NCBI RefSeq assembly: GCF_011089895.1
Contig: NZ_JAANAT010000001.1
Span: 3,224,001-3,288,000 of the forward strand
DNA length: 64,000 nt
Direction of reading: 5' to 3'
DNA from: Mucilaginibacter inviolabilis
GTDB taxonomy: Bacteria; Bacteroidota; Bacteroidia; Sphingobacteriales; Sphingobacteriaceae
In this document: positions 1 to 8,020 of the stretch, one piece after another
How the letters are laid out: the number at the start of each line of letters is the position of its first letter
Position numbering within the stretch: position 1 is the first letter of the stretch
Notes under the pieces: generated by a model
What the model was told of the DNA's origin: nothing
The model's input: the letters and a program-made list of their open reading frames with translations, nothing else
Database searches by the model: none
Translations under genes and position numbers: made by a program

Positions 1-57
1 TACTTTCTGCACAAAAAGTAAAAGTATACGGGATTATCCTTGTAAAGATCTTTTTTA

Positions 58-855
58 TTACTTTACCGTAATAGTTCTGGTTTGCGTGGTGTGAGCGCTA
101 AAATACCCAAGTACTAAGGGAGTAATATTGCTGGGAGGATCAGATGGCGTAACGCCTCCGCCAGGGCCGGTATAGTTTTGCTGCATAAGCGCAAACCAAT
201 AAGTATACATTGCCTTATCAATACACTGCATCTCTACAGTTACTTTATCCCCCGGATTTATAGCAATATCGTTTTCTATCAAATCAAAATTCACATCGTT
301 TCCATCCGTAAAATCGTCATTATTAACCAATACACGCTTCACCCGTACACCGTTAACATACATCAGAAAATTATACTGATTAGCCACTCCTTTGGGATCA
401 TGATAGTTAACTGTTATTTTCCTTGTACCATCATTCCCATTGAAACTACTTTTTGACGAGCTAACATACTTTAAAGCAACCACCCCGGGCATCACCGAAC
501 TGGCTTTATAGCTTTTCCCATCGGTAACTACATTCATCGTATAAGTGTTTCCTGTAATTCCAACCATTTTGGGATTTATGTAGGTACCTGCGGGCCCTTC
601 AGTAAATTTATAAACATTACCAGCCTGATCATTAACTGTAACCGTTGCCCCCGTAACCGGAGGATAGGTGTTTGTGTTTGAAACAGGAACATTAGTATTA
701 AGCTTTATGGTTTGGGGGCCAAGCTCATTAGTAATGTTTCCTTCAATAACCAATCTGTCTGTTGCATTATCCAGTCTGATATCAATTACCTTATTACAGG
801 AAACAATAACCAGGATAAAGGGTAGTAACATGAAATAAATTAGGGGAGTTTTCAT
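58..855 (-). CDS. DUF4249 family outer-membrane-associated lipoprotein
   Basis: About 265 residues. The start is placed at the ATG whose product begins MKTPLIYFMLLPF, because this gives a lipoprotein signal peptide: a hydrophobic core followed by a VSC|N lipobox with the acylated Cys near residue 20. The longer reading frame to 930 would overlap the receptor gene and bury the signal. After the lipobox the protein is Ser/Thr/Asn-rich with beta-sheet character and resembles DUF4249 proteins of Bacteroidota. Family knowledge: DUF4249 genes commonly follow a TonB-dependent receptor, as here (16-bp gap). The likely role is as an accessory lipoprotein of the receptor; the ligand is unknown. Confidence 0.82.
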   Translation of the reverse strand: MKTPLIYFMLLPFILVIVSCNKVIDIRLDNATDRLVIEGNITNELGPQTIKLNTNVPVSNTNTYPPVTGATVTVNDQAGNVYKFTEGPAGTYINPKMVGITGNTYTMNVVTDGKSYKASSVMPGVVALKYVSSSKSSFNGNDGTRKITVNYHDPKGVANQYNFLMYVNGVRVKRVLVNNDDFTDGNDVNFDLIENDIAINPGDKVTVEMQCIDKAMYTYWFALMQQNYTGPGGGVTPSDPPSNITPLVLGYFSAHTTQTRTITVK

Positions 856-871
856 AGGATCATGTTTTAGT

Positions 872-3205
872 TTAAAAATTAAAATTCCAGGTAACTGATG
901 GAATAAGCGTGGCAAAAATGCTTGTTTCAACAGCCTCTGTAGTATTTGGGATAGTTTTGCTATCTCTGAATGTTATACTATAAGGATCTCGGTGTGCATA
1001 TACGTTGTAAACACTGAATGTCCAGCTGGAGTGATATCTTTTATGCTCTTTTCCGTCGAGCGTAGCACCGATATCTAACCTGTTGGATGAAGGCAGGCGG
1101 CGCCCATTTCGCTGGGTATAAGAAAAAGTGGTGAGTCCACCCGAACTGTATTTTCCGGTGGGATAAGTAACCGCATTGCCCGTACCATAAATAAAGGTGC
1201 TGGAGAAGGTCCAACGTTTGTTGAGTTGATAAATGCCAACAACCGAAACATCATGTGTGCGATCCTGTCTTGCGGGATAGTAATGTCCATTATTAATATC
1301 GTCAAATTTCCGCTCGGTTCGCGACAAGGTGTAACCTATCCATCCATTAAAACGGCCATATTTTTTCTTTAAAAACAACTCGATACCATAAGCCCTGCCG
1401 GTGCCGTAGGTAAGCAGCGACTCTACATCCTGATTAACTAATAGCTGGGAGCCATCTTTATAATCAATTTGGTTCTGCATCCATTTATAGTACACCTCTG
1501 TAGAAAACTCATAGGCATTATCGCTAAAGTTCTTAAAGTAACCGGTTGACACCTGGTCTGCAATCTCGGGCTTTATGTTATTACTGCTCATCACATACAA
1601 ATAGGTAGGCGAATTGCTTGATGAATTACTAAGCAAATGAATGTTTTGGGTATTGCGATTATAGGAGGCCTTTATTGAATTTTGATCATCTATTACATAA
1701 TTTGCTGTAAAACGAGGCTCCAGATTTAAATATTTTTTTACAAGGTTGCTCCTGGAGTAATATGTTCTGGAGCTTACAACATTACCGGCATCATCATAAG
1801 TTTTAAACGTTCCGGGCCCCATCAAAAACAACCCGCTTAATCGTAAACCATAAAGAAAGGTCAAATGCTTACTAATATTCCATTCATCACTTGCATATAA
1901 GGCATTCTCAAAACCATACCTTTTTTCAACATGTTTTTCGTTATAGCTTGAGTTTTTGGGAGAGGTGATATCGCCCGGTGTGATATCATGTTGCAGTATA
2001 TTGAATCCAAACTTCAGCGTATGCTGGTAACCAATCGAATATTGCAGATCCTCTTTTAAATTGATATCGTTAATTTGAGAGGTTGCTTTAAACGACTGTG
2101 CATTTTGAAGGCCTTCCACAACAAAATTATAACTGCTGTAGATTACAGAGGTATTGGAAAATAAGCTATTGCTAAATAAATGATTAAATCTGAGTGTGCC
2201 GGTTTTATTTCCCCAGTTTGTTCCTAAAACATTTTTTAAAGCCAAAACATCCTTACCAAGGTAACCTGAAATATAGATGGCGTTTTTATCATCAAAATGA
2301 TAGTTGGCTTTAGCATTAACATCATAAAAATATAGCGAGTTGCCTCTTATACTCGTATCTGTTGTGAGTTTTAAAAAAAGATCAATGTATGTTCTGCGGG
2401 CGCTCACCATGAATGATCCCTTATCTTTTACAAGCGGTCCCTCAACCTTGATCCTTGAAGAAATGAGGCCAATGCCGCCCTGAACACCAAAGCCTTTATC
2501 ATTACCATCATTCATCTTAATATCCAAAACGGAAGATAAGCGGCCACCATATTCCGCAGGCATCCCCCCTTTATAGATACTGACATCCTTAATAGCATCA
2601 GAATTGAATGTTGAAAAGAAACCCAATAAATGCGACGCGTTATATATCGGCGCTTCGTCCAGTAAGATCAGGTTCTGATCCGAACCTCCGCCACGCACAT
2701 AAAAGCCAGTATTACCTTCACCTGCCGACTTAATACCGGGCAATAAGGTTATTGTCTTCAGAATATCTCTTTCGCCTAACAATACGGGTACCTGGTTAAT
2801 TTGCGACATGTTCAACTTGTCCATTCCCATCTGAGGCGATACCACATTGTCATTACTGAGTCGCTTGGCTTTCACAACAACTTCCTGCAAATCATTTTTG
2901 GGAGATAAGGATATATTAACAACCTGATTTTTATGGAGAGATACTTTTTGAGCTATAGTATTATACCCAACACAAGTAAATAATAAGGTATATTCACCTT
3001 CGGCGACAGACAGTGAATAAAATCCATAGTTATTAGTAGCCGTTCCAACTGCCGAAAGTTCCTGAAGGGTAACGGAAGCTCCTATTAAGGTTTCGCCGGT
3101 AGCAGCATCTTTAACAGTTCCGTTAATGGTGGCCTTCTTTTGGGCGTAGGCGGTAATGGTGGTAAGTATTATGAAAATAGTAAAGAGGGGGCTGGCCATT
3201 TGCAT
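872..3205 (-). CDS. TonB-dependent receptor with N-terminal carboxypeptidase-regulatory-like domain
   Basis: 777 residues. A signal peptide (about residues 1-21, ending AYAQ) is followed by a carboxypeptidase D regulatory-like beta-sandwich (about 25-110, starting INGTVKDAATGETLIGA), a plug domain (about 125-230, with the YVRGGGSDQNLILLDEAPIYN stretch) and a long outer-membrane beta-barrel ending in the aromatic terminus WNFNF. This is the usual architecture of Bacteroidota outer-membrane importers energised by TonB-ExbBD. It lacks an obvious SusC signature and is paired with DUF4249 rather than SusD, so the substrate may be a siderophore, peptide or other small ligand rather than a glycan. 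Initiation could also be at the second Met, two codons in. It is divergent from the LytS/LytTR genes and shares their control region. Confidence 0.93.
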   Translation of the reverse strand: MQMASPLFTIFIILTTITAYAQKKATINGTVKDAATGETLIGASVTLQELSAVGTATNNYGFYSLSVAEGEYTLLFTCVGYNTIAQKVSLHKNQVVNISLSPKNDLQEVVVKAKRLSNDNVVSPQMGMDKLNMSQINQVPVLLGERDILKTITLLPGIKSAGEGNTGFYVRGGGSDQNLILLDEAPIYNASHLLGFFSTFNSDAIKDVSIYKGGMPAEYGGRLSSVLDIKMNDGNDKGFGVQGGIGLISSRIKVEGPLVKDKGSFMVSARRTYIDLFLKLTTDTSIRGNSLYFYDVNAKANYHFDDKNAIYISGYLGKDVLALKNVLGTNWGNKTGTLRFNHLFSNSLFSNTSVIYSSYNFVVEGLQNAQSFKATSQINDINLKEDLQYSIGYQHTLKFGFNILQHDITPGDITSPKNSSYNEKHVEKRYGFENALYASDEWNISKHLTFLYGLRLSGLFLMGPGTFKTYDDAGNVVSSRTYYSRSNLVKKYLNLEPRFTANYVIDDQNSIKASYNRNTQNIHLLSNSSSNSPTYLYVMSSNNIKPEIADQVSTGYFKNFSDNAYEFSTEVYYKWMQNQIDYKDGSQLLVNQDVESLLTYGTGRAYGIELFLKKKYGRFNGWIGYTLSRTERKFDDINNGHYYPARQDRTHDVSVVGIYQLNKRWTFSSTFIYGTGNAVTYPTGKYSSGGLTTFSYTQRNGRRLPSSNRLDIGATLDGKEHKRYHSSWTFSVYNVYAHRDPYSITFRDSKTIPNTTEAVETSIFATLIPSVTWNFNF

Positions 3206-3247
3206 ATAGCACTAAGGTATCCGTATCCATCACCCAACTATTTTAAT

Positions 3248-3385
3248 TTATACGAAACCCAGTATAAATTATAGGAAGTGCACTATCGCTTATACTAAAA
3301 AAACATAAGCGTTAAGCAAATTCAAATAAGTATTAATAAATTATTAAACTAACATTTGGTATAATAATTTACACATTTGGTATAA
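3248..3385. promoter_or_regulatory. Putative LytTR operator: five phased copies of a TTATACnAAA motif
   Basis: Three plus-strand copies start at 3248 (TTATACGAAA), 3269 (TTATAGGAAG) and 3290 (TTATACTAAA), exactly 21 bp apart. Two minus-strand copies (TTATACCAAATGT) occupy 3352-3364 and 3373-3385, again 21 bp apart. The motif and spacing were read directly. LytTR-domain regulators are known to bind pairs of short direct repeats spaced about two helical turns apart, and a LytTR gene lies 1.1 kb downstream, so this is inferred to be its target. The two sub-arrays point toward the receptor and kinase genes respectively. Confidence 0.62.
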
Positions 3386-3438
3386 ACAAAATTTACACTT
3401 TGTTTAAAATACTTATTTTTAAATGACCAGACATCCCA

Positions 3439-4506
3439 ATGAAACCTGAAACCGATACAAAGCAGTTAAATAATGACATGCTGATACAATTTTTAAGCAG
3501 TGCAAAGTATAGAATTTACAGACATATTGCACTGATCTTATTTCTTGGAGTCATATTTTCAAGCACAAGAGATACCTTTATTGAACCAGTCAATACTTAT
3601 TTAAAAATCACCTTCTTCCTTATCCTGTTGTCACTGTTTTATGTTAACATGTATGTACTGATACCCCGTTTTGTATTCAATGCCAGTTATGTAAAATATT
3701 TTATGTGGGTAATGGTGTTATTTGGTGTGGCTTTATTATTTTTTGTATCGGGGCGATACCTGATTAATCCTTATTTTAAACTTCAATATAAAGGAAGTAA
3801 CGAAAACACCGGTATCCTCCTATTTACTTTTATTACATTAATATTTCTGATCCTGATAGCTGCTTCTGCGGCTATTAAATTATTTCAGCATTCTATAGTT
3901 GTTAACCAACGGATCAATGATTTGGAAACAGTTACTATCCAGGCCGAATTGGAACAATTAAAAAATCAGATCAATCCGCATTTTTTATTTAACATGCTCA
4001 ATAACGTTAATGTATTAACGCAAACCAATCCGGAAAAAGCATCTCAGGTGGTCATGAAACTAAGTGACCTGCTCCGTTATCAGCTTTACGACAGCACCAG
4101 GAACAAAGTCTTGCTCACTGCCGAGATTCATTTTTTGGAGGATTTTTTAAACCTAGAGAAAATACGGCGCGACAACTTTGAATTTATCATGTCAAGAGAA
4201 GGTGGCATCAGTGGTGTACAAGTATCTCCTTCGCTTTTTATTACCTTTGTTGAAAATGCTGTAAAACATAATATGGATGCAGAAAACACATCCTATATTC
4301 ACGTTTTTTTTAAAGTAAAGTACAACGAGATCATTTTTAATTGTATCAACTCAAAACCCAGAATAGAAGTAATCGGTAACGGGAACGGCGGTTTAGGGCT
4401 TGGAAATGTAAAGCGAAGATTAGAATTGCTTTACCCCGAAAAGCACTTTCTCCAAATTCAAGATGATAAAGATAAATTTAGTGTAAACCTAAAGATTATT
4501 CTATGA
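3439..4506 (+). CDS. LytS/YehU-family sensor histidine kinase
   Basis: 355 residues. Four hydrophobic segments in the first 150 residues (about 28-42, 55-75, 87-105, 124-146) form a membrane sensor without a recognisable extracytoplasmic domain. A coiled-coil linker leads into the His_kinase domain with the phospho-acceptor His181 in the sequence NQINPHFLFNMLNN, followed by an ATPase domain with an N-box (FVENAVKHN) and a glycine-rich G-box (GGLGLGNVKRRLELL). This is the typical Bacteroidota LytS type. It overlaps the regulator gene by four bases (ATGA), so the two are translationally coupled. It probably senses a membrane or cell-surface cue and controls the divergent receptor genes. Confidence 0.92.
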   Translation: MKPETDTKQLNNDMLIQFLSSAKYRIYRHIALILFLGVIFSSTRDTFIEPVNTYLKITFFLILLSLFYVNMYVLIPRFVFNASYVKYFMWVMVLFGVALLFFVSGRYLINPYFKLQYKGSNENTGILLFTFITLIFLILIAASAAIKLFQHSIVVNQRINDLETVTIQAELEQLKNQINPHFLFNMLNNVNVLTQTNPEKASQVVMKLSDLLRYQLYDSTRNKVLLTAEIHFLEDFLNLEKIRRDNFEFIMSREGGISGVQVSPSLFITFVENAVKHNMDAENTSYIHVFFKVKYNEIIFNCINSKPRIEVIGNGNGGLGLGNVKRRLELLYPEKHFLQIQDDKDKFSVNLKIIL

Positions 4507-5225
4507 ATTGCATTATTGTAGACGATGAGCCCTTAGCCAGAGAGGCTATCCAGTTGCTTGCCAGCAAAACACCTAATTTGCAATTACTTAATAGCTTTGG
4601 AAGTGCTAACGCCGCGGCGAAATTTATTAATGAATCACCGGTAGACCTGATTTTTCTGGATATTCAAATGCCGGGGATCAGTGGGATGGAATTTGCCAAA
4701 ATAATACCCTCAAAAACTTTGCTCATTTTCACCACAGCTTATGCAGAATACGCCTTAGAAGGCTTTGAGGTTGAAGCTATTGATTACCTGATTAAGCCTA
4801 TCCGGCATGAACGGTTTCTGAAAGCTGTAAATAGGGCACAGTTTTATCAGGACATTTTAAAAGCCGATCATTCGAACAACAAAATTGAGAATATTGCGGA
4901 AGATTACTTTTTTGTTAAAGCAGATCGGAAATATATTAAAATCTATTTTAAAGACATTTTGTTTATAGAAGGGCTTAAAGATTATGTGGTGATGCAAACC
5001 GATGATCAAAAGGTTATAACCGCCATGAATATTAAAACCATTCATGAGCAGCTGCCTCAAAACCTCTTTGCCCGTATCAGCAAATCTTATATCATCAACA
5101 TTAATCAAATAACTGCTTTTGATAATAATACCGTGAACATACGCAAGTATGAATTATCTATTGGTAATGCTTACCGTACTTACTTTTTTGATGAATTTGT
5201 GACCAAGAAAATATTAAGCAGATAA
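4503..5225 (+). CDS. LytTR-family response regulator
   Basis: 240 residues. The receiver domain (1-120) has the acidic pocket Asp7-Asp8, the phospho-acceptor Asp53 in FLDIQMPG and the conserved Lys in DYLIKPI. The C-terminal LytTR DNA-binding domain (about 130-238) includes the FVKADRKYIKIYFKDILFIEGLKDYV core. Known LytTR proteins bind direct repeats through beta-strand loops. The phased repeat array upstream of the kinase gene is the obvious candidate target, implying autoregulation together with control of the TonB receptor operon. The start overlaps the kinase stop. Confidence 0.94.
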   Translation: MNCIIVDDEPLAREAIQLLASKTPNLQLLNSFGSANAAAKFINESPVDLIFLDIQMPGISGMEFAKIIPSKTLLIFTTAYAEYALEGFEVEAIDYLIKPIRHERFLKAVNRAQFYQDILKADHSNNKIENIAEDYFFVKADRKYIKIYFKDILFIEGLKDYVVMQTDDQKVITAMNIKTIHEQLPQNLFARISKSYIININQITAFDNNTVNIRKYELSIGNAYRTYFFDEFVTKKILSR

Positions 5226-5387
5226 AGTCCCTTCTGTACTGTTTAAGTTTTGTGTTTACTACTCAGCTTTAACTTCTATAGCTTTAGCTTAATCAAAAGC
5301 CTGTTTCAAAAGGTTACCTACTAATCGTCTAAATTCAAACAATTCTCCTTAAAATTCCTTTAATTTGCCAAAAGTTTAATTTTACCA

Positions 5388-6203
5388 ATGCAAGATCTTA
5401 AAAAACTGATTGAAGATGCCTGGGAAGACAGGAATCTGCTAAACTATAATGAATATACCACCGCTATTGAAACCGTTATTGAACGGTTAGATAAAGGCGA
5501 GATCCGTGTAGCTGAACCTATCGGTTCACGCTGGCATGTAAACGAGTGGATCAAAAAAGCAGTAGTGCTATATTTCCCCACCCGCCAGATGGAAGAAATT
5601 AAAGTTGGCCCTTTTGTTTTTCATGATAAAATGAAACTGAAGACCAATTATAAAGCCGAAGGCGTTCGTGTGGTACCTCACGGTATTGCCCGTTATGGCG
5701 CTTATTTGGCAAAAGGTGTTATCATGATGCCATCGTACGTAAACATTGGCGCTTATGTTGATGAAGGTACCATGGTTGATACCTGGGCAACAGTAGGTTC
5801 ATGCGCGCAGATAGGTAAGCATGTACATTTAAGCGGTGGTGTTGGCATTGGCGGTGTACTGGAGCCACTACAAGCTGCCCCGGTTATTATTGAAGACAAT
5901 TGTTTCCTGGGATCACGCGCTATTGTGGTGGAAGGTGTGCATGTTGAACACGAAGCTGTATTGGGTGCCAACGTAGTTTTAACCGCATCAACCAAAATTA
6001 TTGATGTAACCAGTTCAACCCCGGTTGAATATAAAGGTCGGGTACCGGCACGTTCGGTAGTTATCCCAGGTTCATATACCAAAAAATTCCCGGCAGGCGA
6101 TTACCAGGTACCTTGTGCCCTGATCATCGGTACCCGCAAGGAATCAACCGATAAAAAAACATCGTTGAACGACGCGTTAAGAGAAAATAACGTAGCGGTT
6201 TAA
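5388..6203 (+). CDS. dapD: 2,3,4,5-tetrahydropyridine-2,6-dicarboxylate N-succinyltransferase
   Basis: 271 residues, the usual DapD length. The enzyme succinylates tetrahydrodipicolinate in the succinylase branch of lysine and meso-diaminopimelate synthesis in the cytoplasm. An N-terminal helical domain (1-95, with GSRWHVNEWIKKAVVLYF) is followed by a left-handed beta-helix of hexapeptide repeats (about 100-235, including SYVNIGAYVDEGTMVDTW and GGVGIGGVLEPL). Its lysine-pathway partners are not nearby; the gene simply heads a run of plus-strand housekeeping genes. Confidence 0.96.
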   Translation: MQDLKKLIEDAWEDRNLLNYNEYTTAIETVIERLDKGEIRVAEPIGSRWHVNEWIKKAVVLYFPTRQMEEIKVGPFVFHDKMKLKTNYKAEGVRVVPHGIARYGAYLAKGVIMMPSYVNIGAYVDEGTMVDTWATVGSCAQIGKHVHLSGGVGIGGVLEPLQAAPVIIEDNCFLGSRAIVVEGVHVEHEAVLGANVVLTASTKIIDVTSSTPVEYKGRVPARSVVIPGSYTKKFPAGDYQVPCALIIGTRKESTDKKTSLNDALRENNVAV

Positions 6204-6205
6204 TT

Positions 6206-6300
6206 TAGATATGAGACGTTAGATATGAGATTTGAGACTACCTTCTTAGCGAAATAGTAAAAAATCTCATATCTAACATCTCACATCTCATATCTCAAAA
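6206..6300. repeat. Word-iterated quasi-palindrome between dapD and the GT9 gene
   Basis: The left arm (6206-6236) repeats AGATATGAGA-type words and the right arm (6265-6300) repeats the complementary TCTCATATCT-type words, with a 28-nt unrelated centre. The transcript would fold into a long, imperfect hairpin ending at the ATG of the next gene (6302). A 13-nt block of the same vocabulary, AGATATGAGACGT, recurs in the rplL-rpoB spacer. No coding capacity. Confidence 0.8.
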
Positions 6301-6301
6301 A

Positions 6302-7291
6302 ATGAAAATACTGATAAGGCTGCCCAACTGGCTTGGCGATGTGGTGATGAGTACCGCATTTGTTAACGCAGTTAGTCAGCTTTATCCTGATGTTCAGATC
6401 GATGCTATCATCAAAAAAGAGCTCGGTAATATTGCTCCTCTTATACCAGGCTTAACTCAAATCCACCTTTTTTCAAAACAGGAATTTAATGGTCTTGGCG
6501 GTGCTTATCGTTTTGGTAAAAAATTAAAAGCCGAAAAGTACGACCTCTTTTTTAATCTGCCTCAATCGCTTTCGTCCCTGGTGATGGCATGGGCTACAAA
6601 AGCAAAAAAACGGGTTGGTTTTGGCAAGGAAGGTGGATCCCTTTTGTTAACCAACTCACTCAAAAAGCCCGCAAACCTGCACCGCGTTGACGAATACGTA
6701 TCCTTACTGGAGCAATTTACCGGCAACGCGATAGCTCATAAAGAGGTAACATTAAATGCCCCTGCAACAGAACCCAAACAAAACAACCGGGTGCTGATCA
6801 ATTTTAATTCCGAAGCATCATCACGCCGGATGCCTTTGGATAAGGGGCAAACGTTGCTTAGTAAATTAACTGCCGCTTTTCCGGATATCACTTTTGGTTT
6901 GATCGGTTCGTCTAAAGAGGCCGACTTTGTAAGCCAGCTCATTAATGGTTCTGAAAATCCGAAAAGGTTGGAAAACTATGCCGGCCAAACTGACTTACCG
7001 GGTTTATGCAGCCTGATGGCTCAAAGCACAGCCATATTAACAACCGATTCAGGTCCGGCTCATTTAGCTAACAGTGTGGGTACGCCTGTCATTGTATTGT
7101 TCGGTGCGGGCAATGAGCATAATACGGCACCTTATAATAAACAAAATTTAACCGTATTGCGTTATGGTAAACTAACCTGCGAACCCTGTGTACGCAATAC
7201 CTGCAAGCTTTATGGTGTTCCGCGTTGTATGGAACTGCTGGATGAATTACAAATTATAAATGCATTAAGCCAATATATTAACCATGCTTAA
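6302..7291 (+). CDS. Glycosyltransferase family 9 (heptosyltransferase II-like)
   Basis: 329 residues. The N-terminus MKILIRLPNWLGDVVMSTAFVN and the C-terminal donor-binding segment (TTDSGPAHLANSVGTPVIVLFG) are the hallmarks of GT9 ADP-heptose:LPS heptosyltransferases, and the CEPCVRNTCKLYGVPRCM stretch is typical of the WaaF/RfaF subgroup. It would add a heptose-like sugar to lipid A-core at the cytoplasmic face. The acceptor in this organism is not known, so no symbol is assigned. It overlaps the next gene by 8 bp, and its start codon directly follows the quasi-palindromic spacer, which may affect translation. Confidence 0.87.
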   Translation: MKILIRLPNWLGDVVMSTAFVNAVSQLYPDVQIDAIIKKELGNIAPLIPGLTQIHLFSKQEFNGLGGAYRFGKKLKAEKYDLFFNLPQSLSSLVMAWATKAKKRVGFGKEGGSLLLTNSLKKPANLHRVDEYVSLLEQFTGNAIAHKEVTLNAPATEPKQNNRVLINFNSEASSRRMPLDKGQTLLSKLTAAFPDITFGLIGSSKEADFVSQLINGSENPKRLENYAGQTDLPGLCSLMAQSTAILTTDSGPAHLANSVGTPVIVLFGAGNEHNTAPYNKQNLTVLRYGKLTCEPCVRNTCKLYGVPRCMELLDELQIINALSQYINHA

Positions 7292-7850
7292 AGAAGAAGT
7301 TACCAAAGCACTAAAAATAGTACAGGAAGGCGGCATTATCCTTTACCCTACCGATACCATCTGGGGTATTGGCTGCGATGCCACCAATACCGAAGCCGTA
7401 CAAAAAATATATCGCCTGAAACAGCGTGATGAAGCCAAAAGCATGATCATTTTACTGGATACCGAAAACAAGCTGGAAAGCTATGTACAGGAGGTTAATG
7501 CCCTGGCTTATGATTTAATTGAATATGCCGAAAACCCATTGACCTTGGTTATGCCAGGCGCCAAAAATATTTCACCGGCTTTAATAGCCGCGGATGGCAG
7601 CATTGGTATCAGGATAACCAGCAATGAGTTTTGCCAGCAACTGATACAGCGGCTGCGTAAACCACTGGTGTCAACCTCGGCCAATATCAGCGGCAAACCA
7701 TCTCCGCAATATTTTTCACAGATCGATCAGGAGATCATTGACGGTGTTGACTACGTAGTTGATATTGATCAGCACAGCAAAGAGATCAAAAATCCGTCAA
7801 CCATTATGAAACTGGCACCCGATGGTACGTTTGAGTTTTTACGACGCTAA
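7284..7850 (+). CDS. L-threonylcarbamoyladenylate synthase (Sua5/YciO/YrdC family)
   Basis: 188 residues forming one YrdC domain. ILYPTDTIWGIGCDA, IYRLKQRDEAKSM and the C-terminal STSANISGKPSP motif are the nucleotide/threonine pocket signatures. It makes threonylcarbamoyl-AMP from Thr, bicarbonate and ATP for the t6A37 modification of ANN-decoding tRNAs. There is no C-terminal Sua5 domain, so this is the short TsaC-like form. An 8-bp overlap with the GT9 gene indicates co-transcription; the next gene is also a tRNA enzyme. Confidence 0.92.
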   Translation: MLKEEVTKALKIVQEGGIILYPTDTIWGIGCDATNTEAVQKIYRLKQRDEAKSMIILLDTENKLESYVQEVNALAYDLIEYAENPLTLVMPGAKNISPALIAADGSIGIRITSNEFCQQLIQRLRKPLVSTSANISGKPSPQYFSQIDQEIIDGVDYVVDIDQHSKEIKNPSTIMKLAPDGTFEFLRR

Positions 7851-7855
7851 AAAAG

Positions 7856-8010
7856 AGAGTCAAGAGGTTAGAATCAGGAGATAAGATTCAAAAGGATAAG
7901 AGAAAATCAAGGTAATCCAAGAATCCTGTCAATCATGGTTCAGACAATTTAAAATTTACCATTACCTTTGACCTTCGTTTTAGAATTTAGGTTTTAGAAC
8001 TTTGAATTTT
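7856..8010. repeat. Low-complexity, word-iterated spacer
   Basis: The spacer between the Sua5 and CCA genes is built of short reiterated words: AGATTC/GAATC, AAGGATAAG, and TCAAGGTAATCC/GAATCCTGTCAATC, then TTTAGAATTTAGGTTTTAGAA near 7979-8000. GAATCAGG (7871-7878) and the AATCCTG-like words around 7922 are partly inverted. No reading frame or clear terminator is visible. It belongs to the same class of spacer as those after dapD, cysD and rpoB, but the pairing is weaker. Confidence 0.5.
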
Positions 8011-8020
8011 ATTAAACTAC

